Source: Gammaproteobacteria bacterium
GTDB lineage: Bacteria; Pseudomonadota; Gammaproteobacteria; Pseudomonadales; Ketobacteraceae
DNA: 64,000 nucleotides
Assembly: GCA_013178375.1 (NCBI GenBank)
Contig: JABLXQ010000028.1
Location: 1-64,000, forward strand
Direction of reading: 5' to 3'
Position 1 is the first letter of the stretch. The number at the start of each line of letters is the position of its first letter. Below are positions 29,301-37,415 of this stretch, one piece after another. The notes beneath the pieces are model-generated. The model was not told where the DNA came from. It saw only the letters and a list, made by a program, of their open reading frames with translations, and ran no database searches. The position numbers were made by a program, and so were the translations under genes.

Positions 29301-29405
29301 GCTGAGGGCAGAGTTCAGCTTGATCTCGCCCAGGCCCAGCGCGTTGGCCAATCCGGGAATGAGTACTCCTACACCCAGCAATGCAGCGGCAAGTTTACGA
29401 ACCAT
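26301..29405 (-). CDS. fimV: FimV-like peptidoglycan-binding motility hub protein
   Basis: A 1034-residue protein. Order: signal peptide (about 1-22), FimV N-terminal domain (LGEIKLNSALSEPLDAEIEL), Pro/Ala linker, LysM domain (190-246), a coiled coil (about 320-400), a Pro/Glu-rich stretch, one membrane helix (about 535-560) followed by MRRKK, a TPR-containing cytoplasmic part and a very acidic region with repeated LDFD words, ending in the FimV C-terminal domain (TKLDLARAYIDMGDRDGAKDILDEVL). In Pseudomonas, FimV supports type IV pilus assembly, the PilMNOPQ secretin and polar localisation. The acidic repeats are near-identical DNA words and could slip. Confidence 0.93.
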   Translation of the reverse strand: MVRKLAAALLGVGVLIPGLANALGLGEIKLNSALSEPLDAEIELVQVRELTGTEILPSLASSGDFESAGVERSHFLTDLKFEVSVNEKGKSFIRVRSSKPVKEPFLNFLVEVNWPAGRLLREYTLFLDPPIYSAQRAQAVTQPKASAPAPRPAASAPASRPAPSQAAPAPEFVPESAPAPSTESAGGAGTHTIGANDSLWGIATDMKPADDVSIHQTMIALQQINPDAFIDGNINLLKKGQVLRAPSADEARQVSSRQAIEMVAEQNRVWRERLAARKGGAATPEARQIDLTGRSLDQEAAQGQPSDEGRLKLLSGTGGEGDSGAGGSEAGGGELRSKLAVAEENVDKFKLENEDLKVKMNDLSDQLKTSEKVLSLKDQQIAALQAKLADMEAQQKQEAEAAAAQPSVAEPVAKPEPEVAPEPVATPEAVAPVNAEIEETPPAAEAAQPEVDFNYQEPAKPDAEMPVEEPSAVDPTVTEQPAGGAEMAEPGAEPIVVEETPAVMEQPQTAEPAATKPEPEQDLLTQLISNPLYLGIGAGTILLLLAAGLMAMRRKKASDEDLDNALVEDFQMPESGASDVADDIDMDFEEPVDDVADAVQSVREETVPQTADVIGEADIYIAYGRYPQAIEMLQKAAVKEPDRADIRLKLCEVCVDAKEPDTFMTHYRALQEIGDKQSLRRADDLRGRLGLVPPAAAAAVSAAAADETLLSPAAGEEAMDFDIAEAEPASSAAMDLDSDAGLDFDLADLEDTGARFAEPADTAQADLGGGLDFDLNLDLAENEAPAPAAASDDAGLDFDFDVAQSEPLAKTSPASLDEGLDFDSEFSLDSVEEPVAKSSGLDFDADLTLDFDQVETSEASTPVAVDNSMDFDLDFDTGPADTAAPSLDDDRTIAFTPTSQDEPSLDAKSAAQLADELDLDGDFLSHEEPSFDADATVQAPALRSADFNIEPTPAAPPAPVQSTPAFAANDQIDSGDELDFLADADETSTKLDLARAYIDMGDRDGAKDILDEVLIEGSDNQKQEARDLLNRLEA

Positions 29406-29562
29406 TCTCTATTCCTTTGTTTTTTCGACCACTGGACAGCGAGGACGCCATCCCATCGTATTGGCTTTGTTGTCATTTATAGGTGGGATGTGCCCGGACG
29501 GCAAAACAAGGCGAGCCCCTACATGCAACAAGCGTTTCAAGCAGGATAGTCTCTGAAATGAC

Positions 29563-29666
29563 AGCTATCCCTAACTAATAAGGATAGCTTTCAATTCGAT
29601 GTTGTCAGGCAAATTCTTGAACAATCGTGACGGGGTTAGCCCACTATTGGAGAACCTGCCTGACAA
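29563..29666. repeat. Two nested inverted-repeat pairs between asd and fimV
   Basis: AGCTATCC (29563-29570) pairs with GGATAGCT (29582-29589). TTGTCAGGCA (29602-29611) pairs perfectly with TGCCTGACAA (29657-29666) across a 45-nt loop. They sit between the asd stop and the fimV start in a 279-bp gap, so termination after asd or regulation of fimV are both possible. Confidence 0.5.
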
Positions 29667-29684
29667 GATGAAGGCAAGTATCGA

Positions 29685-30707
29685 TTATAAGTAGTGTTTT
29701 ATCAACACTTCGGCTATTTGGACGCTATTGGTGGCCGCGCCTTTACGGACGTTGTCGGACACCACCCAAAGATCGATTCCCCGGGGGTGGGAAATGTCCT
29801 CGCGGATGCGGCTGACGAAGGTGTCGTCCTTGTCGGCGGCCTCGGTCACCGGGGTGGCATAGCCGCCCGGCTTGCGCTCGTCCAGCACGGTCACGCCCGG
29901 AGCCTTCATCAGCAGGGCACGCACTTCGTCCGCGCTGATTTTCTTGCGGGTTTCGATGTGCACTGCTTCGGAGTGGCCGAAGAACACCGGCACGCGCACG
30001 CAGGTGGGATTCACGACAATGGACTCGTCGCCCATGATCTTTTTGGTTTCCCACACCATCTTCATTTCTTCCTTGGTGTAGCCGTTTTCCTGGAAGACGT
30101 CGATATGCGGCAGCACGTTGAAGGCAATCTGCTTGGGATAGACTTCAGCAGTGACGGGCTGGCCGTTGAGGATATCGGCAGTCTGCTTGGCCAGTTCCTC
30201 GATCGCTTCTTTACCGGTGCCGGACACGGCCTGATAAGTCGCAACGTTGATACGCTCGATACCGACCGCGTCGTGGATCGGCTTCAGTGCCACCAGCATC
30301 TGGATAGTGGAGCAGTTCGGGTTGGCGATGATGCCACGGGTTTTGTATTCGGCGATTTTTTCCGGATTGACTTCCGGTACCACCAGCGGGATATCGGCGT
30401 CGTAACGGAAGTGGGAGGTGTTGTCGATCACCACGCAGCCGGCAGCGGCCGCTTTCGGCGCGAATTCTTCGGAGATGGAACCACCGGCGGAGAACAGGCC
30501 GATCTGCACTTTGGAGAAATCGAACGTGGCCAGGTTTTCCACGCGAATGTTCTGGCCCTTGAACTGCACGATCTTGCCAGCGGAACGTTCACTGGCCAGT
30601 GCATACAGTTTGCCGACCGGGAAATTGCGTTCTTCGAGAACGCGGATCATGGTGTCGCCCACTGCTCCGGTGGCGCCCACAACTGCTACATCATATGTCT
30701 TGCTCAT
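29685..30707 (-). CDS. asd: Aspartate-semialdehyde dehydrogenase
   Basis: A 340-residue NADP enzyme with the glycine-rich VVGATGAVGDTMIRVL, the catalytic cysteine in NPNCSTIQM and the histidine in IREDISHPRG. It reduces aspartyl phosphate to the semialdehyde for lysine, threonine, methionine and peptidoglycan precursors. It follows leuB in the same direction. Confidence 0.95.
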   Translation of the reverse strand: MSKTYDVAVVGATGAVGDTMIRVLEERNFPVGKLYALASERSAGKIVQFKGQNIRVENLATFDFSKVQIGLFSAGGSISEEFAPKAAAAGCVVIDNTSHFRYDADIPLVVPEVNPEKIAEYKTRGIIANPNCSTIQMLVALKPIHDAVGIERINVATYQAVSGTGKEAIEELAKQTADILNGQPVTAEVYPKQIAFNVLPHIDVFQENGYTKEEMKMVWETKKIMGDESIVVNPTCVRVPVFFGHSEAVHIETRKKISADEVRALLMKAPGVTVLDERKPGGYATPVTEAADKDDTFVSRIREDISHPRGIDLWVVSDNVRKGAATNSVQIAEVLIKHYL

Positions 30708-30746
30708 AACGACCTGCTTACGGGTTTTGTAGTTAATTCTGGGATT

Positions 30747-31832
30747 TCACTTCTGTGCTTTCAGTGCATTCAAAACGGCTTCACCCATCTGGGCGGTACC
30801 GACTTTTTGCGTGCCTTCAGTGAAGATGTCGCCGGTGCGATAACCCTGATCCAGCACGGTGCTGACGGCCTGCTCGATACGGTCAGCAACTCTGCCCTGA
30901 TTCAGCGAATAACGCAACATCATGGCGGCGGACAGGATGGTGGCCAGCGGGTTCGCAACGCCTTTGCCGGCGATGTCCGGCGCGGAACCGTGACAGGGTT
31001 CATACATGCCCTTGCCGGTCTTGTCCAAAGAGGCCGACGGCAGCATGCCGATGGAACCGGTCAGCATCGCGGCGGCATCCGACAATATGTCACCGAACAT
31101 GTTTTCGGTGACCATCACGTCGAACTGTTTCGGCGCGCGGATCAGCTGCATGGCGGCGTTGTCGACATACATGTGGCTGAGCTGGACGTCGGGATATTCC
31201 TTGTTGAGCTTCGTCATGATTTCACGCCAGAGTTCAGTGGCTTCCAGCACGTTGGCCTTGTCCACCGAGCACAGCTTTTTATTGCGCTTGCGCGCCATTT
31301 CAAAACCGATGCGGCCGATGCGTTCGATTTCCGATTCCTTGTAGGTCAGCGTGTTGAAACCTTCTCGCTCGCCATTTTCCAGCGTGCGGATGCCGCGCGG
31401 TTTGCCGAAGTACATGCCGCCTACCAGTTCGCGCACGATCAGGATGTCCAGGCCGGCCACCAGTTCGGGCTTCAGGCTGGAGGCGCTGGCCAGTTGCGGA
31501 TACAGAATCGCGGGACGCAGATTGGCAAAGAGTTCCAGCGCGGAGCGGATTCCCAGCAGACCTTTTTCCGGGCGGTTGGCGATCGGCAGCGGCTCCCATT
31601 TCGGGCCCCCAACAGCTGCCAGCAAAATGGAGTCGGCTTCTTTGGCCAGTTTCAGGGTGGCTTCCGGCAGAGGTCCGCCAGTGGCGTCGATGGCGCAGCC
31701 ACCCAGCAGGGCTTGCTCCAGTTCCAGGCCCAGGTTTTCCTGGTCGTTGACGAACTGCAGCACCTTCACCGCTTCCTGCATGATCTCCGGGCCGATACCG
31801 TCGCCGGCCAGGATCAGAATTTTCTTGGTCAT
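30747..31832 (-). CDS. leuB: 3-isopropylmalate dehydrogenase
   Basis: A 361-residue dehydrogenase. Motifs include [34 protein letters not shown] and [14 protein letters not shown]. It oxidises and decarboxylates 3-isopropylmalate in leucine synthesis. The ATG at 31832 is chosen: AAGGA stands 7 nt upstream, whereas the TTG two codons earlier (31838) lies almost on it. Confidence 0.96.
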   Translation of the reverse strand: MTKKILILAGDGIGPEIMQEAVKVLQFVNDQENLGLELEQALLGGCAIDATGGPLPEATLKLAKEADSILLAAVGGPKWEPLPIANRPEKGLLGIRSALELFANLRPAILYPQLASASSLKPELVAGLDILIVRELVGGMYFGKPRGIRTLENGEREGFNTLTYKESEIERIGRIGFEMARKRNKKLCSVDKANVLEATELWREIMTKLNKEYPDVQLSHMYVDNAAMQLIRAPKQFDVMVTENMFGDILSDAAAMLTGSIGMLPSASLDKTGKGMYEPCHGSAPDIAGKGVANPLATILSAAMMLRYSLNQGRVADRIEQAVSTVLDQGYRTGDIFTEGTQKVGTAQMGEAVLNALKAQK

Positions 31833-31852
31833 GAACAATCCTTTTAAACTAC

Positions 31853-31871
31853 GTTAAATAATTTATTTAAC
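31853..31871. repeat. AT-rich 19-bp perfect palindrome between leuD and leuB
   Basis: GTTAAATAA and TTATTTAAC flank a single central base. It lies in a 48-bp gap that is strikingly AT-rich for this region, 20 bp upstream of leuB. It could be a protein-binding site or a fold that modulates leuB expression. Confidence 0.55.
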
Positions 31872-31880
31872 TTGTTGAAT

Positions 31881-32528
31881 TTATTTGATTGCATCGAACA
31901 GCCAGGGAGATTCCTGGCGGCGCTTGCTCTCGTAGATCTTGATCGCGTCGGCGTCCTGCAGGGTCAGGCCGATGTCGTCCAGGCCGTTAATCAGGCAGTG
32001 TTTGCGGAACTCGTCCACTTCGAACGGAATCTTCTCGCCGTCCGGCTTCACGATCTGCTGGTTGGCCAGATCCACGGTCAGTTTGTAGCCTTCGTTCGCC
32101 GCCACTTCATTAAACAGCTGATCAACAATTTCTTCTGACAAAACAATAGGAAGAAGACCATTCTTAAAGCTGTTATTGAAGAAAATATCGGCGAAGCTGG
32201 GGGCGATTACGGTGCGAAAGCCGAAGTCAGTCAGCGCCCAAGGGGCGTGTTCGCGGCTGGAGCCGCAGCCGAAGTTACGGCGGGCCAGCAATATCTGCGC
32301 GCCCTTGTAGCGCGGCAGGTTCAGCACGAATTCCTTGTTGAGCGGACGCTGGGAAGAATCCTGCCCCGGCTGCCCTTCGTCCAGGTAGCGCAACTCGTCA
32401 AACAGATTGGGGCCGAAGCCGGTGCGCTTGATGGATTTGAGGAACTGCTTGGGAATGATCAGGTCTGTATCGACGTTGGCGCGATCCAGCGGAGCGACGA
32501 TGCCGGTGAACTGGGTGTATTTTTCCAT
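31881..32528 (-). CDS. leuD: 3-isopropylmalate dehydratase small subunit
   Basis: A 215-residue subunit with the swivelling-domain motif [15 protein letters not shown]. With LeuC it isomerises 2- to 3-isopropylmalate. It starts 2 nt after the leuC stop, so its ribosome binding site lies inside leuC and the subunits are co-expressed. Confidence 0.96.
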   Translation of the reverse strand: MEKYTQFTGIVAPLDRANVDTDLIIPKQFLKSIKRTGFGPNLFDELRYLDEGQPGQDSSQRPLNKEFVLNLPRYKGAQILLARRNFGCGSSREHAPWALTDFGFRTVIAPSFADIFFNNSFKNGLLPIVLSEEIVDQLFNEVAANEGYKLTVDLANQQIVKPDGEKIPFEVDEFRKHCLINGLDDIGLTLQDADAIKIYESKRRQESPWLFDAIK

Positions 32529-32530
32529 GA

Positions 32531-33943
32531 TCAGACCTCCTGCAAACTGCGTACATCAACGAAATGGCCGGACACCGCTGCTGCAGCGGCCATGGCCGGG
32601 CTCACCAGATGGGTGCGGCCACCGTAACCCTGCCGGCCTTCGAAATTGCGGTTGGAGGTGGACGCGCAATGCTCGCCATCGCCGAGACGGTCGGCATTCA
32701 TGGCCAGGCACATGGAGCAACCGGGCTCGCGCCATTCAAAACCGGCTTCGATGAAGATCTTGTGCAGCCCTTCCGCCTCGGCTTGCTGCTTCACCAGACC
32801 GGAGCCCGGCACCACCATCGCCTGCTTCACCTTGCTCGACACTTTGCGGCCTTTGGCCACTGCGGCGGCGGCGCGCAGATCCTCGATGCGGGAGTTGGTG
32901 CAGGAGCCAATGAAGACGCGATCCGGCACCACGTCGGACATTTTCATGCCGGGTTTCAGGCCCATGTATTGATAGGCGCGCACCATGCCTTCGGCTTTCA
33001 CCGGGTCTTTTTCGGCGGCGGGATCGGGCAGGGTTTCGTGGATTGCCACTACCATTTCCGGCGACGTGCCCCAGCTCACCTGCGGTTCGATATCGGCACC
33101 ATTCAGTTCCACCACGGCGTCGAATTTCGCGTCGGTGTCGCTGTGCAGGGTTTTCCAGTATTGAACGGCTTTGTCCCAGTTCGCGCCTTTCGGGGCGTAG
33201 GGGCGGCCTTCAAAGTAGGCGATGGTTTTGTCGTCCACGCCCACCATGCCGGCGCGGGCGCCTGCTTCGATGGCCATGTTGCAGATGGTCATGCGGCCTT
33301 CCATCGACAGGCTGGAAATCACGTCGCCGGCGAATTCGATGGCATAGCCGGTACCGCCGGCAGTGCCGATTTTCGCAATGATCGCGAGTACGACATCTTT
33401 CGCGGTGACCCCGGCGCCCAGCTTGCCGTTCACCTTGATCAACATGGCTTTCATTTTTTTCTGGATCAGGCACTGGGTGGCCAGTACGTGCTCCACTTCC
33501 GAGGTGCCGATGCCGTGGGCCAATGCGCCGAATGCACCGTGAGTGGCGGTGTGGGAATCGCCGCAGACGATGGTCATTCCCGGCAGGGTTGCGCCCTGCT
33601 CCGGGCCTACCACGTGGACGATGCCCTGACGCAGGTCGTGCATCTTGAATTCGACGATGCCGAATTCGTCGCAGTTGTCGTCGAGAGTCTGCACCTGGAT
33701 GCGGGAGACCTCGTCTTCGATCGGGCCGGAACGGTCAGTGGTGGGGACGTTGTGGTCGGGGGTCGCCAGGTTGGCGTCGAGGCGCCAGGGTTTGCGGCCG
33801 GCAAAGCGCAGGCCTTCAAACGCCTGCGGGGAGGTCACTTCGTGCAACAGGTGGCGGTCGATATAGAGCAATGCGGTGCCGTCGTCGCGCTGTTTGACAA
33901 GGTGGGCGTCCCACAACTTGTCATAGAGGGTCTTGCCTGCCAT
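32531..33943 (-). CDS. leuC: 3-isopropylmalate dehydratase large subunit
   Basis: A 470-residue aconitase-family subunit. The 4Fe-4S cysteines are in [12 protein letters not shown] and [10 protein letters not shown], and [14 protein letters not shown] is present. It starts the leuC-leuD-leuB run and diverges from a LysR gene, a common arrangement for leucine operons in this group. Confidence 0.96.
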   Translation of the reverse strand: MAGKTLYDKLWDAHLVKQRDDGTALLYIDRHLLHEVTSPQAFEGLRFAGRKPWRLDANLATPDHNVPTTDRSGPIEDEVSRIQVQTLDDNCDEFGIVEFKMHDLRQGIVHVVGPEQGATLPGMTIVCGDSHTATHGAFGALAHGIGTSEVEHVLATQCLIQKKMKAMLIKVNGKLGAGVTAKDVVLAIIAKIGTAGGTGYAIEFAGDVISSLSMEGRMTICNMAIEAGARAGMVGVDDKTIAYFEGRPYAPKGANWDKAVQYWKTLHSDTDAKFDAVVELNGADIEPQVSWGTSPEMVVAIHETLPDPAAEKDPVKAEGMVRAYQYMGLKPGMKMSDVVPDRVFIGSCTNSRIEDLRAAAAVAKGRKVSSKVKQAMVVPGSGLVKQQAEAEGLHKIFIEAGFEWREPGCSMCLAMNADRLGDGEHCASTSNRNFEGRQGYGGRTHLVSPAMAAAAAVSGHFVDVRSLQEV

Positions 33944-34064
33944 GGATGGGTCCTCTCTTGGTTGATGAAGCGAATCCTAATCCCCGGCAACCCATAAAAC
34001 AAATTCATATTTTTCATGGATTGAATTACTATTGGTTATACGCTTGTTGCGCGCTCCGAATTCC

Positions 34065-34176
34065 GATTCAGGGTGCGGGTTTGCCATTTGGGACACGCCG
34101 TAAATACATCCCTGTAGGCTGCACAGCGGCATCCATGCCGCTGACCGTCCCAAACGGCAAACCCGCACCCTGAATC
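34065..34176 (+). repeat. Variable-arm palindrome with conserved core, copy 2
   Basis: Inverted arms of 30 nt at 34065-34094 and 34147-34176 match except for one position (A-C). The 52-nt core (34095-34146) starts ACGCCGTAAATACATCC and holds mini-hairpins TACATCCCTGTA and GCGGCATCCATGCCGC. It sits between divergent leuC and the LysR gene, in the promoter region of at least one of them, so it is not simply a terminator. Confidence 0.92.
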
Positions 34177-34213
34177 TGCCTTTGTGCCATCCTCACATTC
34201 ATCGGTCTTTTCA

Positions 34214-35074
34214 ATGGACATCGCCACCCTGCATGCCTTCACCACTATCGCCGACACCCGCTCCTTCTCGGAGGCCGCCCTGCGCCTACACCTGACACAG
34301 CCGGCCATCAGCAAGCGGATCGCCCTGCTGGAATCCAGCCTGAACTGCCAGCTGTTCGACCGCATCGGACGCCAGATTGCCCTGACCGAAGCCGGCCAGG
34401 CACTGCTGCCGCGAGCCAAGCGCATTTTGCTGGAACTGGAGGACATGCGGCGGGAGCTGTCGAATCTGAGCGGGGAAGTGAGCGGCGTGCTGAAGATCGG
34501 CACGTCCCACCATATTGGCCTGCACCGTCTGCCGCCGGTGCTGAAAAACTTCTCCCGCCTGTACCCGGACGTGACGCTGGATATCCAGTTCATCGATTCG
34601 GAAATGGCGTTCGATCGGGTGATGCATGGCGAACTGGAGCTGGGCATTGTCACCCTGCCGCCGGAGCCGCACCCTACCCTGCACACCCGCACCGTGTGGC
34701 ACGATCCGCTGGCGTTCATGGTGAGCGTGGAGCATCCGCTGGCGTCGCACAAAAAAGTGGAGCTGCAGGATCTGGCGAACTACCCCGCCATTCTGCCCAG
34801 CATGGCCACCTTCACCCGCCGGATCGTGGAAAAGCTGTTTCAGGAAAAGGAGCTGAAAATCGACGTGGCGATTTCGACGAATTATCTGGAGACGATCAAG
34901 ATGATGACGTCGATCGGTCTGGGTTGGACAGTGCTTCCCGCCACGATGCTGGATGCTGACGTAGTGCGCCTGCCGATCAGGAAGGTGCAGTTGAACCGGG
35001 CGCTGGGTGTGGTGTTTCACCCGGGCCATTCGCTGTCGAATGCGGCGAAGGCGATTCTGGATTTGCTGGTGTGA
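34214..35074 (+). CDS. LysR-type transcriptional regulator next to leuCDB
   Basis: A 286-residue regulator starting at the ATG at 34214 (MDIATLHAF), which fits the family; a GTG ten codons earlier (34184) adds an unlikely leader. The N-terminal winged helix-turn-helix (SFSEAALRLHLTQPAISKRI) is followed by the effector-binding fold (GVLKIGTSHHIGLHRLPP). Divergence from leuC suggests control of the leucine genes, as often found for LysR genes at this site, but no T-N11-A operator was confirmed. Confidence 0.9.
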   Translation: MDIATLHAFTTIADTRSFSEAALRLHLTQPAISKRIALLESSLNCQLFDRIGRQIALTEAGQALLPRAKRILLELEDMRRELSNLSGEVSGVLKIGTSHHIGLHRLPPVLKNFSRLYPDVTLDIQFIDSEMAFDRVMHGELELGIVTLPPEPHPTLHTRTVWHDPLAFMVSVEHPLASHKKVELQDLANYPAILPSMATFTRRIVEKLFQEKELKIDVAISTNYLETIKMMTSIGLGWTVLPATMLDADVVRLPIRKVQLNRALGVVFHPGHSLSNAAKAILDLLV

Positions 35075-35589
35075 ATCCGTCCATGGATACGTCCAAATAT
35101 CTTGCCGGTTATCCCGCTGATCTGCTGGCCCAGGTTGAACCGCTGATTGCCAGTAATCAGCTGGGTGACTGGCTGTTGCGGAGGTATCCGGTGGCGCATC
35201 AGGTTCGCACGGATTCGGCGCTCTACGATTACGTCACCGATCTGAAAAAGGAATTTCTGGGCAAAGGGCTGACACTTAGCCGCGTGCAATACGACAACAA
35301 AATCCAGGTAATCAAGCATGCACTGGGGCAACATCATTTCATTGCCCGCGCCCACGGCGGCAAGCTTAAAAGTGTCAATGAAATCCGGATCGCCAGTGTG
35401 TTCAGGGTGGCGCCAGAAGCTTTCCTGAAAATGATCGTGGTGCACGAGCTGGCGCATTTTCGCGAAAAAGAACACAACAAGGCGTTCTATCAATTGTGCC
35501 GGCATATGGAAGCGGATTATCACCAGCTGGAATTTGAGTTGCGCCTGTATCTCACCTATCTCGACACCGGCGACCTGCTGTACACATGA
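35071..35589 (+). CDS. YgjP-like (DUF45/WLM-type) zinc metallopeptidase
   Basis: A 172-residue protein with the zinc-protease motif HELAHFREKEHNKAFY: HExxH plus a distal histidine followed by a Phe, as in YgjP/DUF45 (SprT-related) proteins. The substrate is unknown. It may start at GTG 35071, overlapping the LysR stop (GTGA), or at ATG 35083. Its end overlaps the next gene by 4 nt (ATGA), so LysR, peptidase and transporter are probably one transcript. Confidence 0.8.
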   Translation: MNPSMDTSKYLAGYPADLLAQVEPLIASNQLGDWLLRRYPVAHQVRTDSALYDYVTDLKKEFLGKGLTLSRVQYDNKIQVIKHALGQHHFIARAHGGKLKSVNEIRIASVFRVAPEAFLKMIVVHELAHFREKEHNKAFYQLCRHMEADYHQLEFELRLYLTYLDTGDLLYT

Positions 35590-36494
35590 ATGATACCGTC
35601 AGCAGCAAAAGATGGTTCTACGGTATCGTCTGCGTGGTTCTGGGCACCATTCTGTTCGCCGCCAAGGGTATCGTGATCAAGCTGGCCTATGCGGAAGGCA
35701 TTACGGCATCGCCGCTGCTGATGTTGCGTATGGTGTTTGCGCTGCCGTTTTATCTCGCAATTGCAATCTGGGTCAACCTGAAACAGCCTGCATCGCTGAC
35801 GCGCGCGCAGCATCTGAAAATTATCGGGCTGGGGGTACTGAGCTACGGCGTGTCATCGCTGTTTGACTTCATGGGATTGCAGTACATCTCGGCAGGACTG
35901 GAGCGCGTCATCCTGTATGTGTACCCCACCCTGGTGCTGCTGATGCTGACGTTCTGGAAAAAGCAGTTGATCACGGCGCGGGACAAGATGGCGCTGGGCA
36001 TCGCGTACGCGGGCATGTTGCTGGTATTCGCGCAGGACATCCGGCTCAGCAGCGACTGGCACACGACGCTGCTGGGCTCGATCTATGTGCTGATCGCTAC
36101 CGTGACGTTTGCACTGTTTGTGGTGCTGGCCGGCGACACCATTCCGAAGGTAGGGGCAACCCGCTTCACCGCGTATGCGATGCTTTCTGCCTGCACCGGC
36201 GTGATCGTATTTTGTCTGCTGAAAGATGGCGCCGGCGCCGTTAAACAAACCCAGCAAGTTTACCTGCTGACCATGGTGCTGGCATTTTTCTGCACCGTCA
36301 TTCCGTCCTTTCTGATGAATCGAGGGATTGCGATCGTGGGCAGCGGCAAGACCGCGATGATGGGCAGTTTCGGCCCGGTCATCACGCTGTTTCTGGGTGC
36401 CTGGCTGCTGCAGGAAGAGCTGACACTGATCCAACTGGTGGGCGCCGGGCTGGTGATTGGCGGCGTCACATTGACCGGCAGGCAGAACAGTTAA
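35586..36494 (+). CDS. EamA/DMT family transporter
   Basis: A 302-residue membrane protein with ten hydrophobic helices in two EamA repeats. Motifs include GTILFAAKGIVIKLAYAEG at the start and PVITLFLGAWLLQEELTLIQLVGAGLVIGGV at the end of the second repeat. Drug/metabolite transporters of this kind export amino acids or nucleotide-type metabolites; the substrate cannot be told. Translationally coupled to the preceding peptidase. Confidence 0.88.
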   Translation: MNDTVSSKRWFYGIVCVVLGTILFAAKGIVIKLAYAEGITASPLLMLRMVFALPFYLAIAIWVNLKQPASLTRAQHLKIIGLGVLSYGVSSLFDFMGLQYISAGLERVILYVYPTLVLLMLTFWKKQLITARDKMALGIAYAGMLLVFAQDIRLSSDWHTTLLGSIYVLIATVTFALFVVLAGDTIPKVGATRFTAYAMLSACTGVIVFCLLKDGAGAVKQTQQVYLLTMVLAFFCTVIPSFLMNRGIAIVGSGKTAMMGSFGPVITLFLGAWLLQEELTLIQLVGAGLVIGGVTLTGRQNS

Positions 36495-36511
36495 ACCGAC
36501 GGCCCGCGCAG

Positions 36512-36549
36512 CTTTACAAATCACCAAACACTTTACAGATCACCAAACA
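36512..36549. repeat. 19-bp tandem duplication at the end of the TetR gene
   Basis: CTTTACAAATCACCAAACA (36512-36530) and CTTTACAGATCACCAAACA (36531-36549) are 18 of 19 identical. Read on the minus strand they encode the last residues VFGDL and stop of the TetR protein twice, the second copy beyond the stop. This looks like a recent slippage event. Confidence 0.8.
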
Positions 36550-37177
36550 CCAGCCGCAAATGCATGCGGTACTGCAGGATCTGGTTCACCAGTGGCTGAT
36601 TGCTGTTGTAAATGCGTGACAGCAGAATGCCCCCTTCCACCGTGGACGTGAACATGTCCGCCAGCGTGGGCACATCCGCCGGCTGGCGTGGCGGATACTT
36701 CACCAGAATTTTTTCCAGCCGCAGGGAAATAAGCTTGCGCCAGACCAGTATGCCCTGGCGGATCAGGGCGCGGACCTCGTCGTCCAGCTGCTGGCTTTCG
36801 TAGGTGAAACTTGCCACCAGACAACCCGGGTGGGTTACCGCCATATCCGCCATCATGTCGGCGAACAGTTTCAGGAAAATCAGCAGCTGGTGCAGCGGAT
36901 CTTCCGACAGCGCATCAGCCTGCTGGAACAGCGCGGTGAAAATCCGGTTGTCTTGCTCCAGATAGCGCTCCACCAGCGCCCGCGCCAGTTCCTTCTTGCC
37001 GTTGAAGTGATAGAAAAAACCGCCCTTGGTGATGGCCGCCTGCTCGAGGATGTCGTCGATCGAGGTGGCGGTAAAACCCCGTTGCAGGATCAGCGCCTCG
37101 GCCGTGGCCAGAATGCGCTCGCGGGTGGCAGCGGAACGGGTGCCCGTGCTCCTGGATTCTTCTGTCCTGGTTGTCAT
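36533..37177 (-). CDS. TetR/AcrR family transcriptional repressor
   Basis: A 214-residue regulator. The N-terminal helix-turn-helix spans about 20-65 (RERILATAEALILQRGFTATSI then ITKGGFFYHFNGKKEL). The C-terminal ligand domain carries a TetR_C-like ADMMADMAVTHPGCLVASFTYE motif, as in NemR/YxaF-like members. A near-perfect 19-bp palindrome lies 45 bp upstream, suggesting autoregulation and control of the divergent methyltransferase. The inducer is unknown. Confidence 0.9.
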   Translation of the reverse strand: MTTRTEESRSTGTRSAATRERILATAEALILQRGFTATSIDDILEQAAITKGGFFYHFNGKKELARALVERYLEQDNRIFTALFQQADALSEDPLHQLLIFLKLFADMMADMAVTHPGCLVASFTYESQQLDDEVRALIRQGILVWRKLISLRLEKILVKYPPRQPADVPTLADMFTSTVEGGILLSRIYNSNQPLVNQILQYRMHLRLVFGDL

Positions 37178-37221
37178 TTCGATTCCTGCCTGCGTGCGGT
37201 CTGCGACTTTTTACCCTGATT

Positions 37222-37240
37222 ACTGTACCGCTGGTACGGT
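37222..37240. promoter_or_regulatory. Probable TetR operator
   Basis: ACTGTACCGCTGGTACGGT is a 19-bp palindrome with eight of nine half-site pairs formed (one T-G exception; the centre pair also mismatched). It lies upstream of the TetR gene in the divergent gap, the usual place for a self-repressing operator. Confidence 0.6.
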
Positions 37241-37415
37241 TTGCCGGGAATGCCTGTGAGCATATTCGGTGAATCCATCGGCGTGAAATGTTAAATGACT
37301 GTTTTTGCAGGGGAATAAATGCCGCAAAAATCAGCACTGCCGGTCCACTGCTTTTGACACCCCTACTCCCTACACTGCTCCCACTGCAACCGACACCAAC
37401 CTCAGGGAGAACATC

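Noticed and set aside
29694-31847. A 717-codon open frame on the plus strand across asd and leuB
   Set aside because: It is exactly antisense to two well-identified genes, encodes His/Gly/Val-rich nonsense typical of reverse-strand frames in GC-rich DNA, and has no ribosome binding site.
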